Position numbers and translations under genes: made by a program | From: an uncultured Flavobacteriales bacterium | Lineage (GTDB): Bacteria; Bacteroidota; Bacteroidia; Flavobacteriales_D; Sanyastnellaceae | NCBI GenBank assembly: GCA_937974555.1 | Contig: CALJKR010000076.1 | Coordinates: 1 to 39,979 of the forward strand | Length of the DNA stretch: 39,979 bases | Direction of reading: 5' to 3' | Shown here: positions 22,370-30,783 of the stretch, in pieces | Layout of the letters: the number at the start of each line of letters is the position of its first letter | Position numbering within the stretch: position 1 is the stretch's first letter | The notes under the pieces: generated by a model | What the model saw: only the letters and a program-made list of their open reading frames with translations | Databases searched by the model: none | What the model was told of the DNA's origin: nothing

Positions 22370-23797
22370 TTAAGCGATGCTCAACTTTTTCTCCAAATCT
22401 TCCAAATACTTACGGAAGTGTTTGTCGGTTTCTTGTAAGTTGTTCACCGTGCGACAGGCGTGTAAAACCGTTGCGTGGTCTTTTCCTCCACAATGTGCTC
22501 CAATGCTGGCCAAAGAAGATTTGGTCATCTTCTTAGCAAAATACATCGCGATTTGACGGGCTTGAACGATTTCGCGTTTGCGGGTCTTGCTTTTCAATAG
22601 TTCGATGGGCAAGTCAAAGTAATCACAAACCACTTTTTGGATGTAATCAATACTCACTTCACGTGCAGTGTTTTTCACAAACTTGTCAATCATCTGACGA
22701 GCCAATTCCAAGTTGATGCTCTTCTTGTTCAATGAAGCTTGAGCGATCAATGAAATTAATGCGCCTTCTAATTCACGTATGTTGGTTGTGATGCTGTAGC
22801 CCAAATATTCCACTACATCTTCTGGCAGTTCAATTCCATCTGCATACATCTTCTTGCGAAGGATGGCAATGCGGGTTTCCAAAGTAGGTACTTGCAAATC
22901 TGCGCTCAATCCCCATTTGAAACGTGACAACAATCGTTGCTCCATGCCTTGCATTTCCACGGGGGGCTTGTCACTCGTTAAAATGATTTGCTTTCCGGTT
23001 TGGTGCAAGTGATTGAAGATATGGAAGAATACATCCTGTGTTTTTTCTTTACCTGCAAAGAATTGAACATCATCGATAATCAACACATCCATCATTTGGT
23101 AGAAGTGAGAAAAATCGTTGACTGTATTGTTTTTCACTGCATCAATGAACTGGTGCGTGAACTTTTCTGAACTTACGTAAAGAACTGTTTTCTCAGGATA
23201 CTTGGCTTTAATTTCTAAACCAATGGCGTGCGCCAAATGTGTTTTTCCCAAACCAACACCGCCGTAAATCAACAAAGGATTGAAAGCGGTACCACCGGGC
23301 TTGTTCGCGACAGCATAACCTGCGCTGCGAGCCAAACGGTTGCTATCTCCTTCTACAAAGTTTTCGAAAGAATAATTGGGGTTCAAATTTGAATCCACTT
23401 GAATCTTGCGAAGACCTGGAATGATGAAAGGATTTTTGATGGGAGATTCACCCATGTCCAATGGCATACTCACTGGCGCATTCTTGGTAGCCTTGCGATC
23501 GCCAGTAGGAACCTTGATGGTGAAAGGATGGTTGTTGTTATCCATGATGATGGAATACTCCAAACGACCTTCAGTGCCCAATTCTTTCTTGATGATTTTC
23601 TTTAACAATGTCACGTAATGCTCCTCCAACCATTCGTAGAAGAATTGTGAGGGAACTTGAATTGTCAAAACGCTGTTTTCTAATTTCACAGGTTTAATCG
23701 GTTCAAACCAAGTTTTAAATCCTTGCGGACTTACGTTGTCTTTGATGACAGATAAACAGTTGTTCCAAACTTGAAATTGATCCTTCTTGGATGCCAT
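22370..23797 (-). CDS. dnaA: Chromosomal replication initiator DnaA
   Basis: This AAA+ initiator binds DnaA boxes and opens the origin. The 475 residues show domain I (1-85), a short variable linker (about 86-140), the AAA+ domain with Walker A GGVGLGKT (179-186) and Walker B ending IIDD (to 243), and domain IV, whose DNA-binding helix-turn-helix ends in the signature GGKDHATVLHACRTV (437-451). The length is normal. Neither dnaN nor recF is beside it, as is common in Bacteroidota. A DnaA box overlaps the likely promoter. Confidence 0.99.
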   Translation of the reverse strand: MASKKDQFQVWNNCLSVIKDNVSPQGFKTWFEPIKPVKLENSVLTIQVPSQFFYEWLEEHYVTLLKKIIKKELGTEGRLEYSIIMDNNNHPFTIKVPTGDRKATKNAPVSMPLDMGESPIKNPFIIPGLRKIQVDSNLNPNYSFENFVEGDSNRLARSAGYAVANKPGGTAFNPLLIYGGVGLGKTHLAHAIGLEIKAKYPEKTVLYVSSEKFTHQFIDAVKNNTVNDFSHFYQMMDVLIIDDVQFFAGKEKTQDVFFHIFNHLHQTGKQIILTSDKPPVEMQGMEQRLLSRFKWGLSADLQVPTLETRIAILRKKMYADGIELPEDVVEYLGYSITTNIRELEGALISLIAQASLNKKSINLELARQMIDKFVKNTAREVSIDYIQKVVCDYFDLPIELLKSKTRKREIVQARQIAMYFAKKMTKSSLASIGAHCGGKDHATVLHACRTVNNLQETDKHFRKYLEDLEKKLSIA

Positions 23798-23837
23798 AAT
23801 ATTGTTAGGTAATAAGAATTGTTTATTTAGGTGTTGC

Positions 23838-23851
23838 CAATGTTATTCACA
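23838..23851 (-). promoter_or_regulatory. DnaA box overlapping a probable dnaA -7 element
   Basis: TTATTCACA (plus strand 23843-23851) fits the TTATnCACA DnaA-box consensus. On the minus strand the same bases run into TAACATTG (23838-23845), one base from TAnnTTTG, 40 nt before the dnaA ATG. This suggests autoregulation. It is the only good box I see in the 233-bp gap. Confidence 0.45.
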
Positions 23852-23867
23852 CTGACACCACAAAAAA

Positions 23868-23901
23868 AGTAATAAAAAAGTGAAAAAAAAAAATTATTAC
23901 T
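23868..23901. repeat. Inverted repeat in the A-rich dnaA upstream region
   Basis: AGTAATAA (23868-23875) and TTATTACT (23894-23901) are exact inverted copies around an 18-bp, almost pure adenine tract. It may be a bent or easily melted segment. The rest of the gap to 24030 shows no gene. Confidence 0.4.
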
Positions 23902-24030
23902 CTTGATTTGTAAGAATTTTTGATTATGTAGATAAATCAAGGGTTTCAGGGCTTTTGTTGATTGTCAGTGGGTTAACAAAATAGGGTAATTTTTTGTGTA
24001 TTGAAAATGTTTTTTTATTTCATTTGAATT

Positions 24031-24435
24031 ATGTTGAAATCCTCTACTTTAATCCGAGTTCGTTATGCCGAAACGGATGCCATGAAATATGTCTATTATG
24101 GAAATTATGCTACCTATTTTGAAGTGGCCCGGGTAGAGTTGTTACGACAATACGGCCTGTCTTACAGGGAACTGGAGGAAATGGGCATTTGGATGCCCGT
24201 GCGTGATTTTAAAATCGAGTACAAACTACCGGCCTTGTATGATGACGCTTTGTCTATTGAGGTTGAGGTTCGTGAACTCCCTACATCGCGAATGGTTTTT
24301 GAATACACCACCCGCCGGGGAGAGGAGGTTTTGAATATAGCAACGACCACTTTGGTTTTTGTTTCAGCGGAAAATGGAAGACCGGTTCGCTGCCCTGAAG
24401 CTTTACTACAGGTGATCCAACCTTATTTTTCTTGA
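24031..24435 (+). CDS. YbgC/FcbC-like acyl-CoA thioesterase
   Basis: This 134-residue hotdog-fold thioesterase of the 4-hydroxybenzoyl-CoA thioesterase family hydrolyses acyl-CoA esters in the cytoplasm. The signature VRYAETDAMKYVYYGNYATYF carries the catalytic Asp16. Classical YbgC has VYHxNY; here it reads VYYGNY, which I recall from other Bacteroidota. The helix that follows begins FEVARVELL, as in the family. Substrate chain length is unknown. It is a single gene, convergent with the DUF2807 lipoprotein gene across a 3-bp gap. Confidence 0.88.
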   Translation: MLKSSTLIRVRYAETDAMKYVYYGNYATYFEVARVELLRQYGLSYRELEEMGIWMPVRDFKIEYKLPALYDDALSIEVEVRELPTSRMVFEYTTRRGEEVLNIATTTLVFVSAENGRPVRCPEALLQVIQPYFS

Positions 24436-24438
24436 GTA

Positions 24439-25176
24439 TTAAGGCTGCATGATCAACTTACCTTCAGCTGTTTCCGATTTGTCCCAAGTGATGGGATAGA
24501 AGGGTATGTAAAGGTTTCCTTGGTTATGTATTTCCGCGTGTAAATATTGTACAGGATGAGCATACAAGTTTTGAAGACTGTTGTGATGCACCGATAGGTT
24601 TTGACATATCCAGTTTTTTCCATTGATCTTTCCCAGTGCGTTGGAGTATATCCATCCCCAGGTTGATTGGCCAATGACGGTAATGTCTCCTGTACCTTTG
24701 GGATACTCGATGTTGCAGGAGTCATTGTGGATTAACCAAGTCGAATTGCAGTTGGCATTGTTGTAAAAAATTTCAACAGACGATTTGATGGTGTCCATGC
24801 ACGTGAGTTTGCCTTGAGAGAAGACATCGATGTGGTGAAATTGCGGTGCATACAAGTGAACCGTAATGCGTCTCTTTTTATTTCTGAAAAGATTACAGGT
24901 GTTTTCGTTTTTAATCCGCAGTTGGTCTGATGAGGATTGGAAAACAATATCACTCAAAAGATTAAATGGACCAACCACCTTATAGTGCCAAGCAGTATCG
25001 ATGTGTAAGACGTAATCGATGTTGTCATTGATTTCCAATTGCTGAAATGGTGCAAGTTCAGCGGATAATTCGCCGTCACTTCCTGCGGTTTGAAGGCAAT
25101 CGGGTGCGCTGGGTTTGTTGCAACCAAGACTTACCCATAGCAAGGCTCCAATGATATTTAGAAATCTATTCCGCAT
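24439..25176 (-). CDS. DUF2807-like (GIN domain) lipoprotein
   Basis: This is a 245-residue lipoprotein with lipobox SLGC (Cys19). The rest resembles the Bacteroidota GIN/DUF2807 head domain, a repetitive beta-helix: it begins with a FQQLEINDNIDYVLH strand (the usual 'F..I.v..gi.v.l..g' opening), followed by short strands with periodic hydrophobics such as LRIKNE, ITVHLYAPQFHHIDVFSQGKL and DITVIGQ. Its function is unknown; the family is thought to be surface-exposed. It is the last gene of the clpS-TPR-GT4-pagL-like operon, overlapping the previous gene by 19 bp. Confidence 0.65.
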   Translation of the reverse strand: MRNRFLNIIGALLWVSLGCNKPSAPDCLQTAGSDGELSAELAPFQQLEINDNIDYVLHIDTAWHYKVVGPFNLLSDIVFQSSSDQLRIKNENTCNLFRNKKRRITVHLYAPQFHHIDVFSQGKLTCMDTIKSSVEIFYNNANCNSTWLIHNDSCNIEYPKGTGDITVIGQSTWGWIYSNALGKINGKNWICQNLSVHHNSLQNLYAHPVQYLHAEIHNQGNLYIPFYPITWDKSETAEGKLIMQP

Positions 25177-26291
25177 CCAAATTCAGCATGATCCGCTTTG
25201 GCCCAATGTGTAAATAATCCTGCATACCAGAATCCGTGTTTTCCATAGTAAGGAAGGTGAGTGAAATTCCTTCGAATGGAAAGTCTGTGATAAACCTTTC
25301 CGGTCTCTTTCCAAGGACTGTAGACATACAATCCTTGTTGAATGGAAAAGGTGGTGAAACCAAAAATACTTTGATAGCCTACGGAAATCCCGGCTTGCAT
25401 GCATTGGGCAGCGGAGGCATCCACTCCTTTGTATTCCTTCCAAAGTTTTTGTAATGCAGGTTGGTAGAGATAATCGGCACCTACAGACCACCGGTGCCTC
25501 CAATTGATTGCTTTGGAGAAATTGAATTGAACATTGCCCACAGGATATTTTCGACCCAAGGGCTGAAAGGTTTCCTTTATTCCTCCTGCCACCGTTAGTG
25601 AAAAAAAGCGAGAACGATGAAAACCAGGAAGGATATCTATGATGGTAATGGGTCTTCGATTTAAAATCATCCGGGGTTGGTTGGCCAGGGTCATTTGAAA
25701 ATTGTTGGTTCCCAAATTCGGCAGTTGATAGGCGCCGTTGGAAAGATGCGTCATTCTGATTCCCAGCAACCAATCGGTTTTTTCAGTTTGAAAGATGGGG
25801 TATTGGCAATGGAGCACCAAACAGGCATTGAGATGCGAACTAATCACCGTTGCTTGGTGGTTGTTGTTTAGGTCCCACGTTTTGGTATTGTACCCCAACC
25901 CCAACCCCAGTCCATAATACAGCGGACGATTGGCATTGATGTACGGGCGGTAGATGAGGTAATTGACGGCAAACTGATGTCCCAGTTGGTTGGGATTACC
26001 GGTAGAACTGTAATACAATTCCGCTCCAGTGATGGGCTGCCGTTGATACATGCCCCACCAACTAAACGTTTTTCTCCGAAGAATCTGTACCGAAAGTCCG
26101 ACAGATTGACCTTGTATCAGGTGCTGCATTTCTTTTCGGTGCGGAACAATTTGACCCAACATCGGGTGTACCACCAGGTGGAATTTTCCGGACGAGTCAC
26201 CAGTGGGCCATGTCTGTTGGGATTGGCAAAGTCCATGGGATGTCATCAAAATCCCCAAAAGGACAATTACTAAACGATGCGCTTTTTCCAT
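25158..26291 (-). CDS. PagL-like lipid A 3-O-deacylase (acyloxyacyl hydrolase)
   Basis: This outer-membrane beta-barrel enzyme probably removes an ester-linked acyl chain from lipid A. From the ATG at 26291 it has 377 residues and a signal peptide ending SHGLCQ. The active-site dyad of PagL is visible in THLSNGAYQLPNLGTNN (His182 and Ser184), with the N-P/L-G-N pattern that follows in the family, and barrel strands alternate hydrophobic and polar residues through the C-terminal half. At 377 residues it is much longer than Pseudomonas PagL (about 170) but in the range of Bacteroidota homologues. Its start overlaps the GT4 gene by 22 bp, so lipid A editing and glycan assembly may be co-expressed. 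Confidence 0.8.
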   Translation of the reverse strand: MEKAHRLVIVLLGILMTSHGLCQSQQTWPTGDSSGKFHLVVHPMLGQIVPHRKEMQHLIQGQSVGLSVQILRRKTFSWWGMYQRQPITGAELYYSSTGNPNQLGHQFAVNYLIYRPYINANRPLYYGLGLGLGYNTKTWDLNNNHQATVISSHLNACLVLHCQYPIFQTEKTDWLLGIRMTHLSNGAYQLPNLGTNNFQMTLANQPRMILNRRPITIIDILPGFHRSRFFSLTVAGGIKETFQPLGRKYPVGNVQFNFSKAINWRHRWSVGADYLYQPALQKLWKEYKGVDASAAQCMQAGISVGYQSIFGFTTFSIQQGLYVYSPWKETGKVYHRLSIRRNFTHLPYYGKHGFWYAGLFTHWAKADHAEFGCGIDF

Positions 26292-27352
26292 TCTGGAATT
26301 TGATGATCTATCCAATAGTTGTTTTCAAAAGCATGCCTGGCATTTTTTCCCCATTGGGTGCGTTGTTCATGGTTCACAATCAACTGCTCCCATTTTTCAG
26401 CCAACATGCCAGCATCGGTTGGGGCAAAGGTATCGCCACATTGATTTTGCACAATCAAATCCAAGGTGCCTCCGGTGTTTGCACCCAAAAGGGGCAATCC
26501 CGCGCGCATGCCTTCAATGGTGACCATGCCAAAGGTTTCGTTTAAACTGGGAACGATCAGCACATGCGAACCTGCAAAAATGGAAGTGAGGTCAAATGTA
26601 AATGGCAGAAACTGAACATGGTTCTGCAAGTCCAAATGGCGAACTTTCTTTTTGTTTTCTTTTTCGTAATGTTGGCCTTCACCCAATGTGCTCTCACCCA
26701 CAAATGTGAGATGAACCTGGGGATATTTTTTGTGAATCAATTGCAAGGCATTGATTACGGTGTGTTGGTTTTTTTGCTCGTCCCATCTTCCAACGACCAA
26801 GGCATGAAATGCACCGCTGGTGTATGGCGAAGCTTGTTGCGCATCAGGAAGGGCGAGTGGTATAACGTGTATGTTTTCTTGCTTAACGGTGGTGAATTGG
26901 ATGACTTGTTCTTTCAAATACGCAGACAAGCAAATCCAATGATCAATTTTGGACATGCGCCAACGGTGCACCCAATCTTTCTTGGGGTGGTTGATTTGCA
27001 TGGCCTGGTGGTATATCAAATTGATCTTGGGAGCAAAGCTTTTCAGCCATGCCATTAAATCCATGTCCCTCGGATCTCGAAACCACCAGGTGGTAATTTG
27101 AAAAGTTCGGGAGTGCTGCATTAATCGCCATGCCTTTTTAAGATCGGCATATCGTCGGTTGCGCTGAATGGCAACTACTGTAAGGCCTTTTTGTTTCGCG
27201 ATATGAAACATGGGACTGTCGTCAACCAAGAATAAAGTAACCTTGAAACCGGCGCCTTGCATGTAATCTGCATAACGTATGGTATTCAACTCCAGCCCTC
27301 CTTTACTCAAAGAAGAACAGTAAAAACCAATATGGGAAAGGGTCACCGACAT
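26270..27352 (-). CDS. GT4 family glycosyltransferase
   Basis: This is a 360-residue GT-B glycosyltransferase. The N-terminal Rossmann domain opens with the GGLELNT loop, and the C-terminal domain has VVGRWDEQKN and the ExFGxxxxE signature NETFGMVTIEGMRAGLP, followed by GANTGGTLDLI, which binds the donor nucleotide. No membrane segment is present. Its start overlaps the TPR stop as TGATG; the codon before is TTG, so the ATG at 27352 is chosen. Donor and acceptor are unknown; the PagL-like gene after it suggests an envelope glycolipid. Confidence 0.88.
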   Translation of the reverse strand: MSVTLSHIGFYCSSLSKGGLELNTIRYADYMQGAGFKVTLFLVDDSPMFHIAKQKGLTVVAIQRNRRYADLKKAWRLMQHSRTFQITTWWFRDPRDMDLMAWLKSFAPKINLIYHQAMQINHPKKDWVHRWRMSKIDHWICLSAYLKEQVIQFTTVKQENIHVIPLALPDAQQASPYTSGAFHALVVGRWDEQKNQHTVINALQLIHKKYPQVHLTFVGESTLGEGQHYEKENKKKVRHLDLQNHVQFLPFTFDLTSIFAGSHVLIVPSLNETFGMVTIEGMRAGLPLLGANTGGTLDLIVQNQCGDTFAPTDAGMLAEKWEQLIVNHEQRTQWGKNARHAFENNYWIDHQIPEWKKRIV

Positions 27353-27672
27353 CAATCAAAAATATCGTGCATCATCAATGCTTCCGAGAGTTCACCTACT
27401 GCTTTGATGTCGCCCATTTTTTTTGCCAATCTTCGGCCATCTAAAAAGGAGTCAACGGCTTGTTCGTTGGATCCTACGGCCTCGTACATTTTACCCAATT
27501 GGTAATAACACGCCAAGTATTCGGGGTGTGTGTGTTGAAGTTTTTCTAAAATGGCAATTGCCTCAGGGAGATTGCCCTCTTTCTGATTTTCAAGCGCCAA
27601 AGCATAATGCAAGAAAGGATCTTCCGCATGGGTAGCCAACATTTCCTCGATCCATTTTTTGCGATTTTCCAT
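27352..27672 (-). CDS. TPR-repeat protein
   Basis: This 106-residue protein has two or more tetratricopeptide repeats (DPFLHYALALENQKEGNLPEA and YLACYYQLGKMYEAVGSNEQA), a cytoplasmic adaptor-type scaffold. It is coupled to clpS by a TAATG overlap and to the glycosyltransferase by a TGATG overlap. I recall clpS-TPR pairs in Bacteroidota, but the partner and function are unknown. Confidence 0.8.
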   Translation of the reverse strand: MENRKKWIEEMLATHAEDPFLHYALALENQKEGNLPEAIAILEKLQHTHPEYLACYYQLGKMYEAVGSNEQAVDSFLDGRRLAKKMGDIKAVGELSEALMMHDIFD

Positions 27673-27944
27673 TATTGATCAATCGATACAGTTAATCCTT
27701 GTTGAGCAAGAATTTTATGGAAGGGGTGAAGTGCCTCAAATTTTCCTTTCTTAATGACGCACTTGCCTTTGTAATGAACAATGAATGCGCACTGTTCAGC
27801 TTGCAATGGCTCTTGCCCCATGATATTCACCAAACAATGAATGACATGTTCAAAGGTGTTAAAATCATTGTGTAAGATCAGTGCACACTCTTCTTCATTT
27901 ACCAATGAGGATTGAATATTGGACTGTTCTTGGTAAGCAGACAT
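27672..27944 (-). CDS. clpS: ClpS N-end-rule adaptor
   Basis: ClpS delivers substrates with bulky N-terminal residues to the ClpAP or ClpCP protease. The 90-residue protein (start at 27944) shows the family core: LILHNDFNTFEHVIHCL (the substrate pocket loop, with the conserved Asn-Asp), then AEQCAFIVHYKGKCVIKKG. The N terminus is a short flexible tail. A start at 27977 is less likely because it lies upstream of the probable -7 element. No clpA is present in the window. It heads the operon TPR-GT4-pagL-like-DUF2807. Confidence 0.92.
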   Translation of the reverse strand: MSAYQEQSNIQSSLVNEEECALILHNDFNTFEHVIHCLVNIMGQEPLQAEQCAFIVHYKGKCVIKKGKFEALHPFHKILAQQGLTVSIDQ

Positions 27945-27964
27945 AAGTTTCACTTTTGTTGCAA

Positions 27965-27972
27965 CGAATATA
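27965..27972 (-). promoter_or_regulatory. Probable -7 element of the clpS operon
   Basis: TATATTCG on the minus strand, one base from TAnnTTTG, 20 nt before the clpS ATG at 27944. It is close to the peptidase element on the other strand. Confidence 0.35.
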
Positions 27973-27987
27973 AGCATGTGATTTGCT

Positions 27988-27995
27988 TATTTTTG
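27988..27995 (+). promoter_or_regulatory. -7 promoter element of the M1 peptidase gene
   Basis: TATTTTTG, 5 nt before the ATG at 28001. The very short leader is shared with hisS and cruF. Confidence 0.5.
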
Positions 27996-28000
27996 TTTTC

Positions 28001-30322
28001 ATGAAAAAGTTTTATTTCGTTTTATCGACTGTACTTTTTTCTTGTGGTGTTTATCAAGTAAATGCCCAGAAAAATGTGTGGGAAGATCAATTCAAACAAT
28101 TGGGCCCCGAGTTGGCAACGCCCAATGAACAGCGCACTGCAAGTGGTGCGCCTGGTGTTAAGTATTGGCAGCAACAGGTGGATTATTCCATGAATATTAA
28201 GATTGATGATGCCACCCAAAAGCTATATGGAGAGGAGTGGATCACCTACCATAATTTTTCTCCTGATGTACTGACCTATTTGTGGATTCAGTTGGATCAA
28301 AACAATATGGCCAAAGAAAGTGATGCGCAAAAGATTGAGCAATCGCGCATCAACGACAAAATGAGTTACAATGATATCATCGACTTGGAACCTTGGTATG
28401 ATGGCGGTTTTAAAGTTGTAGAAGTAAAGGACAAATCAGGAAAGGATTTGAAATGTGTCATCAATCAAACCATGATGCGCATCGACTTACCGCAGCCTCT
28501 GAAATCAGGCGGGGTATTTTCTTTTAAGATCAAATGGTGGTACAACATCAATGACCGATTGCGCTTGGGCGGTAGAAGCGGCTATGAATACTTTGACGAG
28601 GACAAGAATTACTTGTATACCATGGCGCAATTTTATCCACGCATGGCGGCCTACATGGATTACTCTGGATGGCAGAACAAACAGTTTTTGGGCGCCGGAG
28701 AATTTACTTTGGATTTTGGAAATTACGTTGTGAATATCACCATGCCAGAAGATCATGTGGTGGCCGCAACAGGGGAGTTGCAAAATGCCAAGAGTGTATT
28801 AACCGCTGAGCAAATGTCTCGTTTTGAAAAAGCCAAGAAGACTTTTGATGCCCCCGTGGTGATAATCACACAAGATGAGGCTACAGCCAATGAAAAAGAG
28901 GGAACTTCCAAAGAAAAGACCTGGACATTCAAGGCGGACAACGTGCGCGACTTTGCTTTTGCATCTTCTCGAAAATTCATTTGGGATGCCATGGCAGTTC
29001 AAGTAGGCAATAAGACGCCGTTGGCGATGAGTTTTTATCCCAAGGAGGCCAACCCACTTTGGGGACAGTTTTCAACACGTGCTGTTGCTCAGACATTAAA
29101 GACGTACAGCAAATTCACCATCGATTATCCATACCCAGTGGCGCAAAGCATCAATGCCAAATGGATTGGAATGGAATATCCGATGATTTGCTTCAATGGT
29201 GGTCGTCCTGAATCGGATGGCACCTATACTGAGGCAACGAAGTATGCTACTTTGGGTGTTATTATTCACGAAGTGGGACACAATTTCTTCCCTATGATTA
29301 TCAATAGCGATGAGCGCCAATGGACTTGGATGGATGAAGGATTAAACACTTTTGTTCAATATTTGACGGAGAAGGAATGGGATGCGAATTATCCGACTCG
29401 CCGTGGTCCTGCAAGAAATATTGTGGATTATATGAAGGGGGACAAATCCAAAATGTCACCCATCATGACCAACAGTGAGAGTATTTATCAATTTGGAAAC
29501 AACGCATACGGTAAGCCTGCAACGGCATTGAACATCCTCAGAGAAACGGTGATGGGTCGCGAGTTGTTTGATTACGCTTTCAAAGAATATTGTCGCCGTT
29601 GGGCTTTCAAGCATCCCACACCGGAGGATTTTTTCAGAACGATGGAAGATGCAAGTGCCGTTGATTTGGATTGGTTTTGGAGAGGTTGGTTTTATGGTAC
29701 CGATCATTGTGATATGGCTTTGAAAGAGGTAAAGCTTTTTGTTTTGGATACCGAGAATCCCAATATCGAAAAGGAAGTAGATCGTCAAAAGAAGGCCAGT
29801 CAACCCCAAGACATCAGCTTGATGCGCGATCGTCAAGAAAAAATTCCCACTTGGGTTGAAATGGATCCAGCCTCCAGGGATTTTTATTATTTCTACGATC
29901 CATTCAAAGTAACAAAAACGGATGTCAAGAATTATGAAGAGTTTCAAAAGTCATTGACCGAGGAGGAGAAAAAGTTATTTTCTCAAAAACGCTATTATTA
30001 TCAATTGACCGTTGAAAATGTAGGTGGTTTGATTATGCCTTTGATATTTGAATTTACTCTGGAAGATGGAAGTAAAAAACAATTTCGCATTCCAGCGGAG
30101 ATTTGGAAAATGTCTGAGCCAACGGTAACCAAAGTGTTTGTTTTGGACCAACCCGCCAAGGACATTGCTTTGGATCCGCTGTTGGAAACGGCAGATGTCG
30201 AATTAAACAACAACTATTGGCCTGCCAAGGTTGTTCCGACTCGTTTTGATTTATTTAAAGAAAGAAGAGGCCGTGCGCAAGAAGAGAACGAAATGCAAAA
30301 AGCACGTCGTGAGAATCAGTGA
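28001..30322 (+). CDS. Secreted M1 family zinc aminopeptidase
   Basis: This is a gluzincin metallopeptidase of the M1 family, 773 residues from the ATG at 28001, with a Sec signal peptide ending VNAQK. The zinc site is complete: HEVGH (423-427) and the third ligand Glu446, with exactly 18 residues between. The exopeptidase GxMEN motif is replaced here by a GMEYPMICFNG segment, as I recall from a Bacteroidota subgroup. The N-terminal domain (about 50-260) has the M1 beta-saddle. The C-terminal third (about 560-773) has no recognised domain and ends in a basic tail without a T9SS sorting motif. It is probably periplasmic and its substrate is unknown. It is convergent with the GldH-like gene, overlapping it by 7 bp. 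Confidence 0.92.
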   Translation: MKKFYFVLSTVLFSCGVYQVNAQKNVWEDQFKQLGPELATPNEQRTASGAPGVKYWQQQVDYSMNIKIDDATQKLYGEEWITYHNFSPDVLTYLWIQLDQNNMAKESDAQKIEQSRINDKMSYNDIIDLEPWYDGGFKVVEVKDKSGKDLKCVINQTMMRIDLPQPLKSGGVFSFKIKWWYNINDRLRLGGRSGYEYFDEDKNYLYTMAQFYPRMAAYMDYSGWQNKQFLGAGEFTLDFGNYVVNITMPEDHVVAATGELQNAKSVLTAEQMSRFEKAKKTFDAPVVIITQDEATANEKEGTSKEKTWTFKADNVRDFAFASSRKFIWDAMAVQVGNKTPLAMSFYPKEANPLWGQFSTRAVAQTLKTYSKFTIDYPYPVAQSINAKWIGMEYPMICFNGGRPESDGTYTEATKYATLGVIIHEVGHNFFPMIINSDERQWTWMDEGLNTFVQYLTEKEWDANYPTRRGPARNIVDYMKGDKSKMSPIMTNSESIYQFGNNAYGKPATALNILRETVMGRELFDYAFKEYCRRWAFKHPTPEDFFRTMEDASAVDLDWFWRGWFYGTDHCDMALKEVKLFVLDTENPNIEKEVDRQKKASQPQDISLMRDRQEKIPTWVEMDPASRDFYYFYDPFKVTKTDVKNYEEFQKSLTEEEKKLFSQKRYYYQLTVENVGGLIMPLIFEFTLEDGSKKQFRIPAEIWKMSEPTVTKVFVLDQPAKDIALDPLLETADVELNNNYWPAKVVPTRFDLFKERRGRAQEENEMQKARRENQ

Positions 30323-30783
30323 TTCTCTCGCGCGGTTATTTCAAATTCAACCATAAACGGGGCCTCCATGTGAGGCCCTATTTTTTGTGCCAATTGGTAA
30401 CGATAGGTCCCAAATTGAGAGAACTGATGATGGGTAGCCAAATCAATATCAAAATTCAAATAGTCCAAAGCCTTGTCGCCATTGTAAGTTCCGTCGGGGT
30501 TGCGAATGATGATGTCCATTTCATGACTTACGGTATTTCCCAAAGGATCTGTCTCGGTCCATTCAATGGGTAGCTTGTCATAAGGATAATGAACGGCACA
30601 TTGTAAATCCAAATGCAAGGTGTAAGCACGATCGTTTTTTTGAATATTCCATTCCCATGCTACGGGTTCACCCCATATCATTTCTTTTCCAAAGTCATGG
30701 GAATATGAAAGGCCATCGCCCTTGCAACCAGCGAGAAACAATGCCCACATGGTGGCTATCCAAAATTTGCTTTTATTTCGCAT
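30316..30783 (-). CDS. GldH-like lipoprotein
   Basis: This is a 155-residue lipoprotein with lipobox FLAGC (Cys20). The body, YSHDFGKEMIWG through YTLHLDLQCAVHYPYDKLPIEW and then a D-x-G-T-Y stretch, follows the pattern I recall for GldH, a Bacteroidota gliding-motility lipoprotein of this size: an acidic start, a WG-like strand, a beta-sandwich of strands and a P-Y-x-N/D strand. Motility and T9SS genes are absent nearby, so the name is tentative. It ends the lptF-GT-GT-phoD operon, overlapping the previous gene by 11 bp. Confidence 0.5.
   Translation of the reverse strand: MRNKSKFWIATMWALFLAGCKGDGLSYSHDFGKEMIWGEPVAWEWNIQKNDRAYTLHLDLQCAVHYPYDKLPIEWTETDPLGNTVSHEMDIIIRNPDGTYNGDKALDYLNFDIDLATHHQFSQFGTYRYQLAQKIGPHMEAPFMVEFEITARENH

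Noticed and set aside
23798..24030. Chromosomal origin at dnaA
   Set aside because: Only one good DnaA box and no cluster; origins in this phylum often lie elsewhere. Not supported.
25183..25773. Minus-strand frame of about 196 codons in the pagL-like gene
   Set aside because: Alternative frame inside a gene with a clear active-site motif and signal peptide; no family pattern seen.
29456..29947. Minus-strand frame inside the M1 peptidase gene
   Set aside because: Antisense to a peptidase region with strong coding character; no independent evidence.
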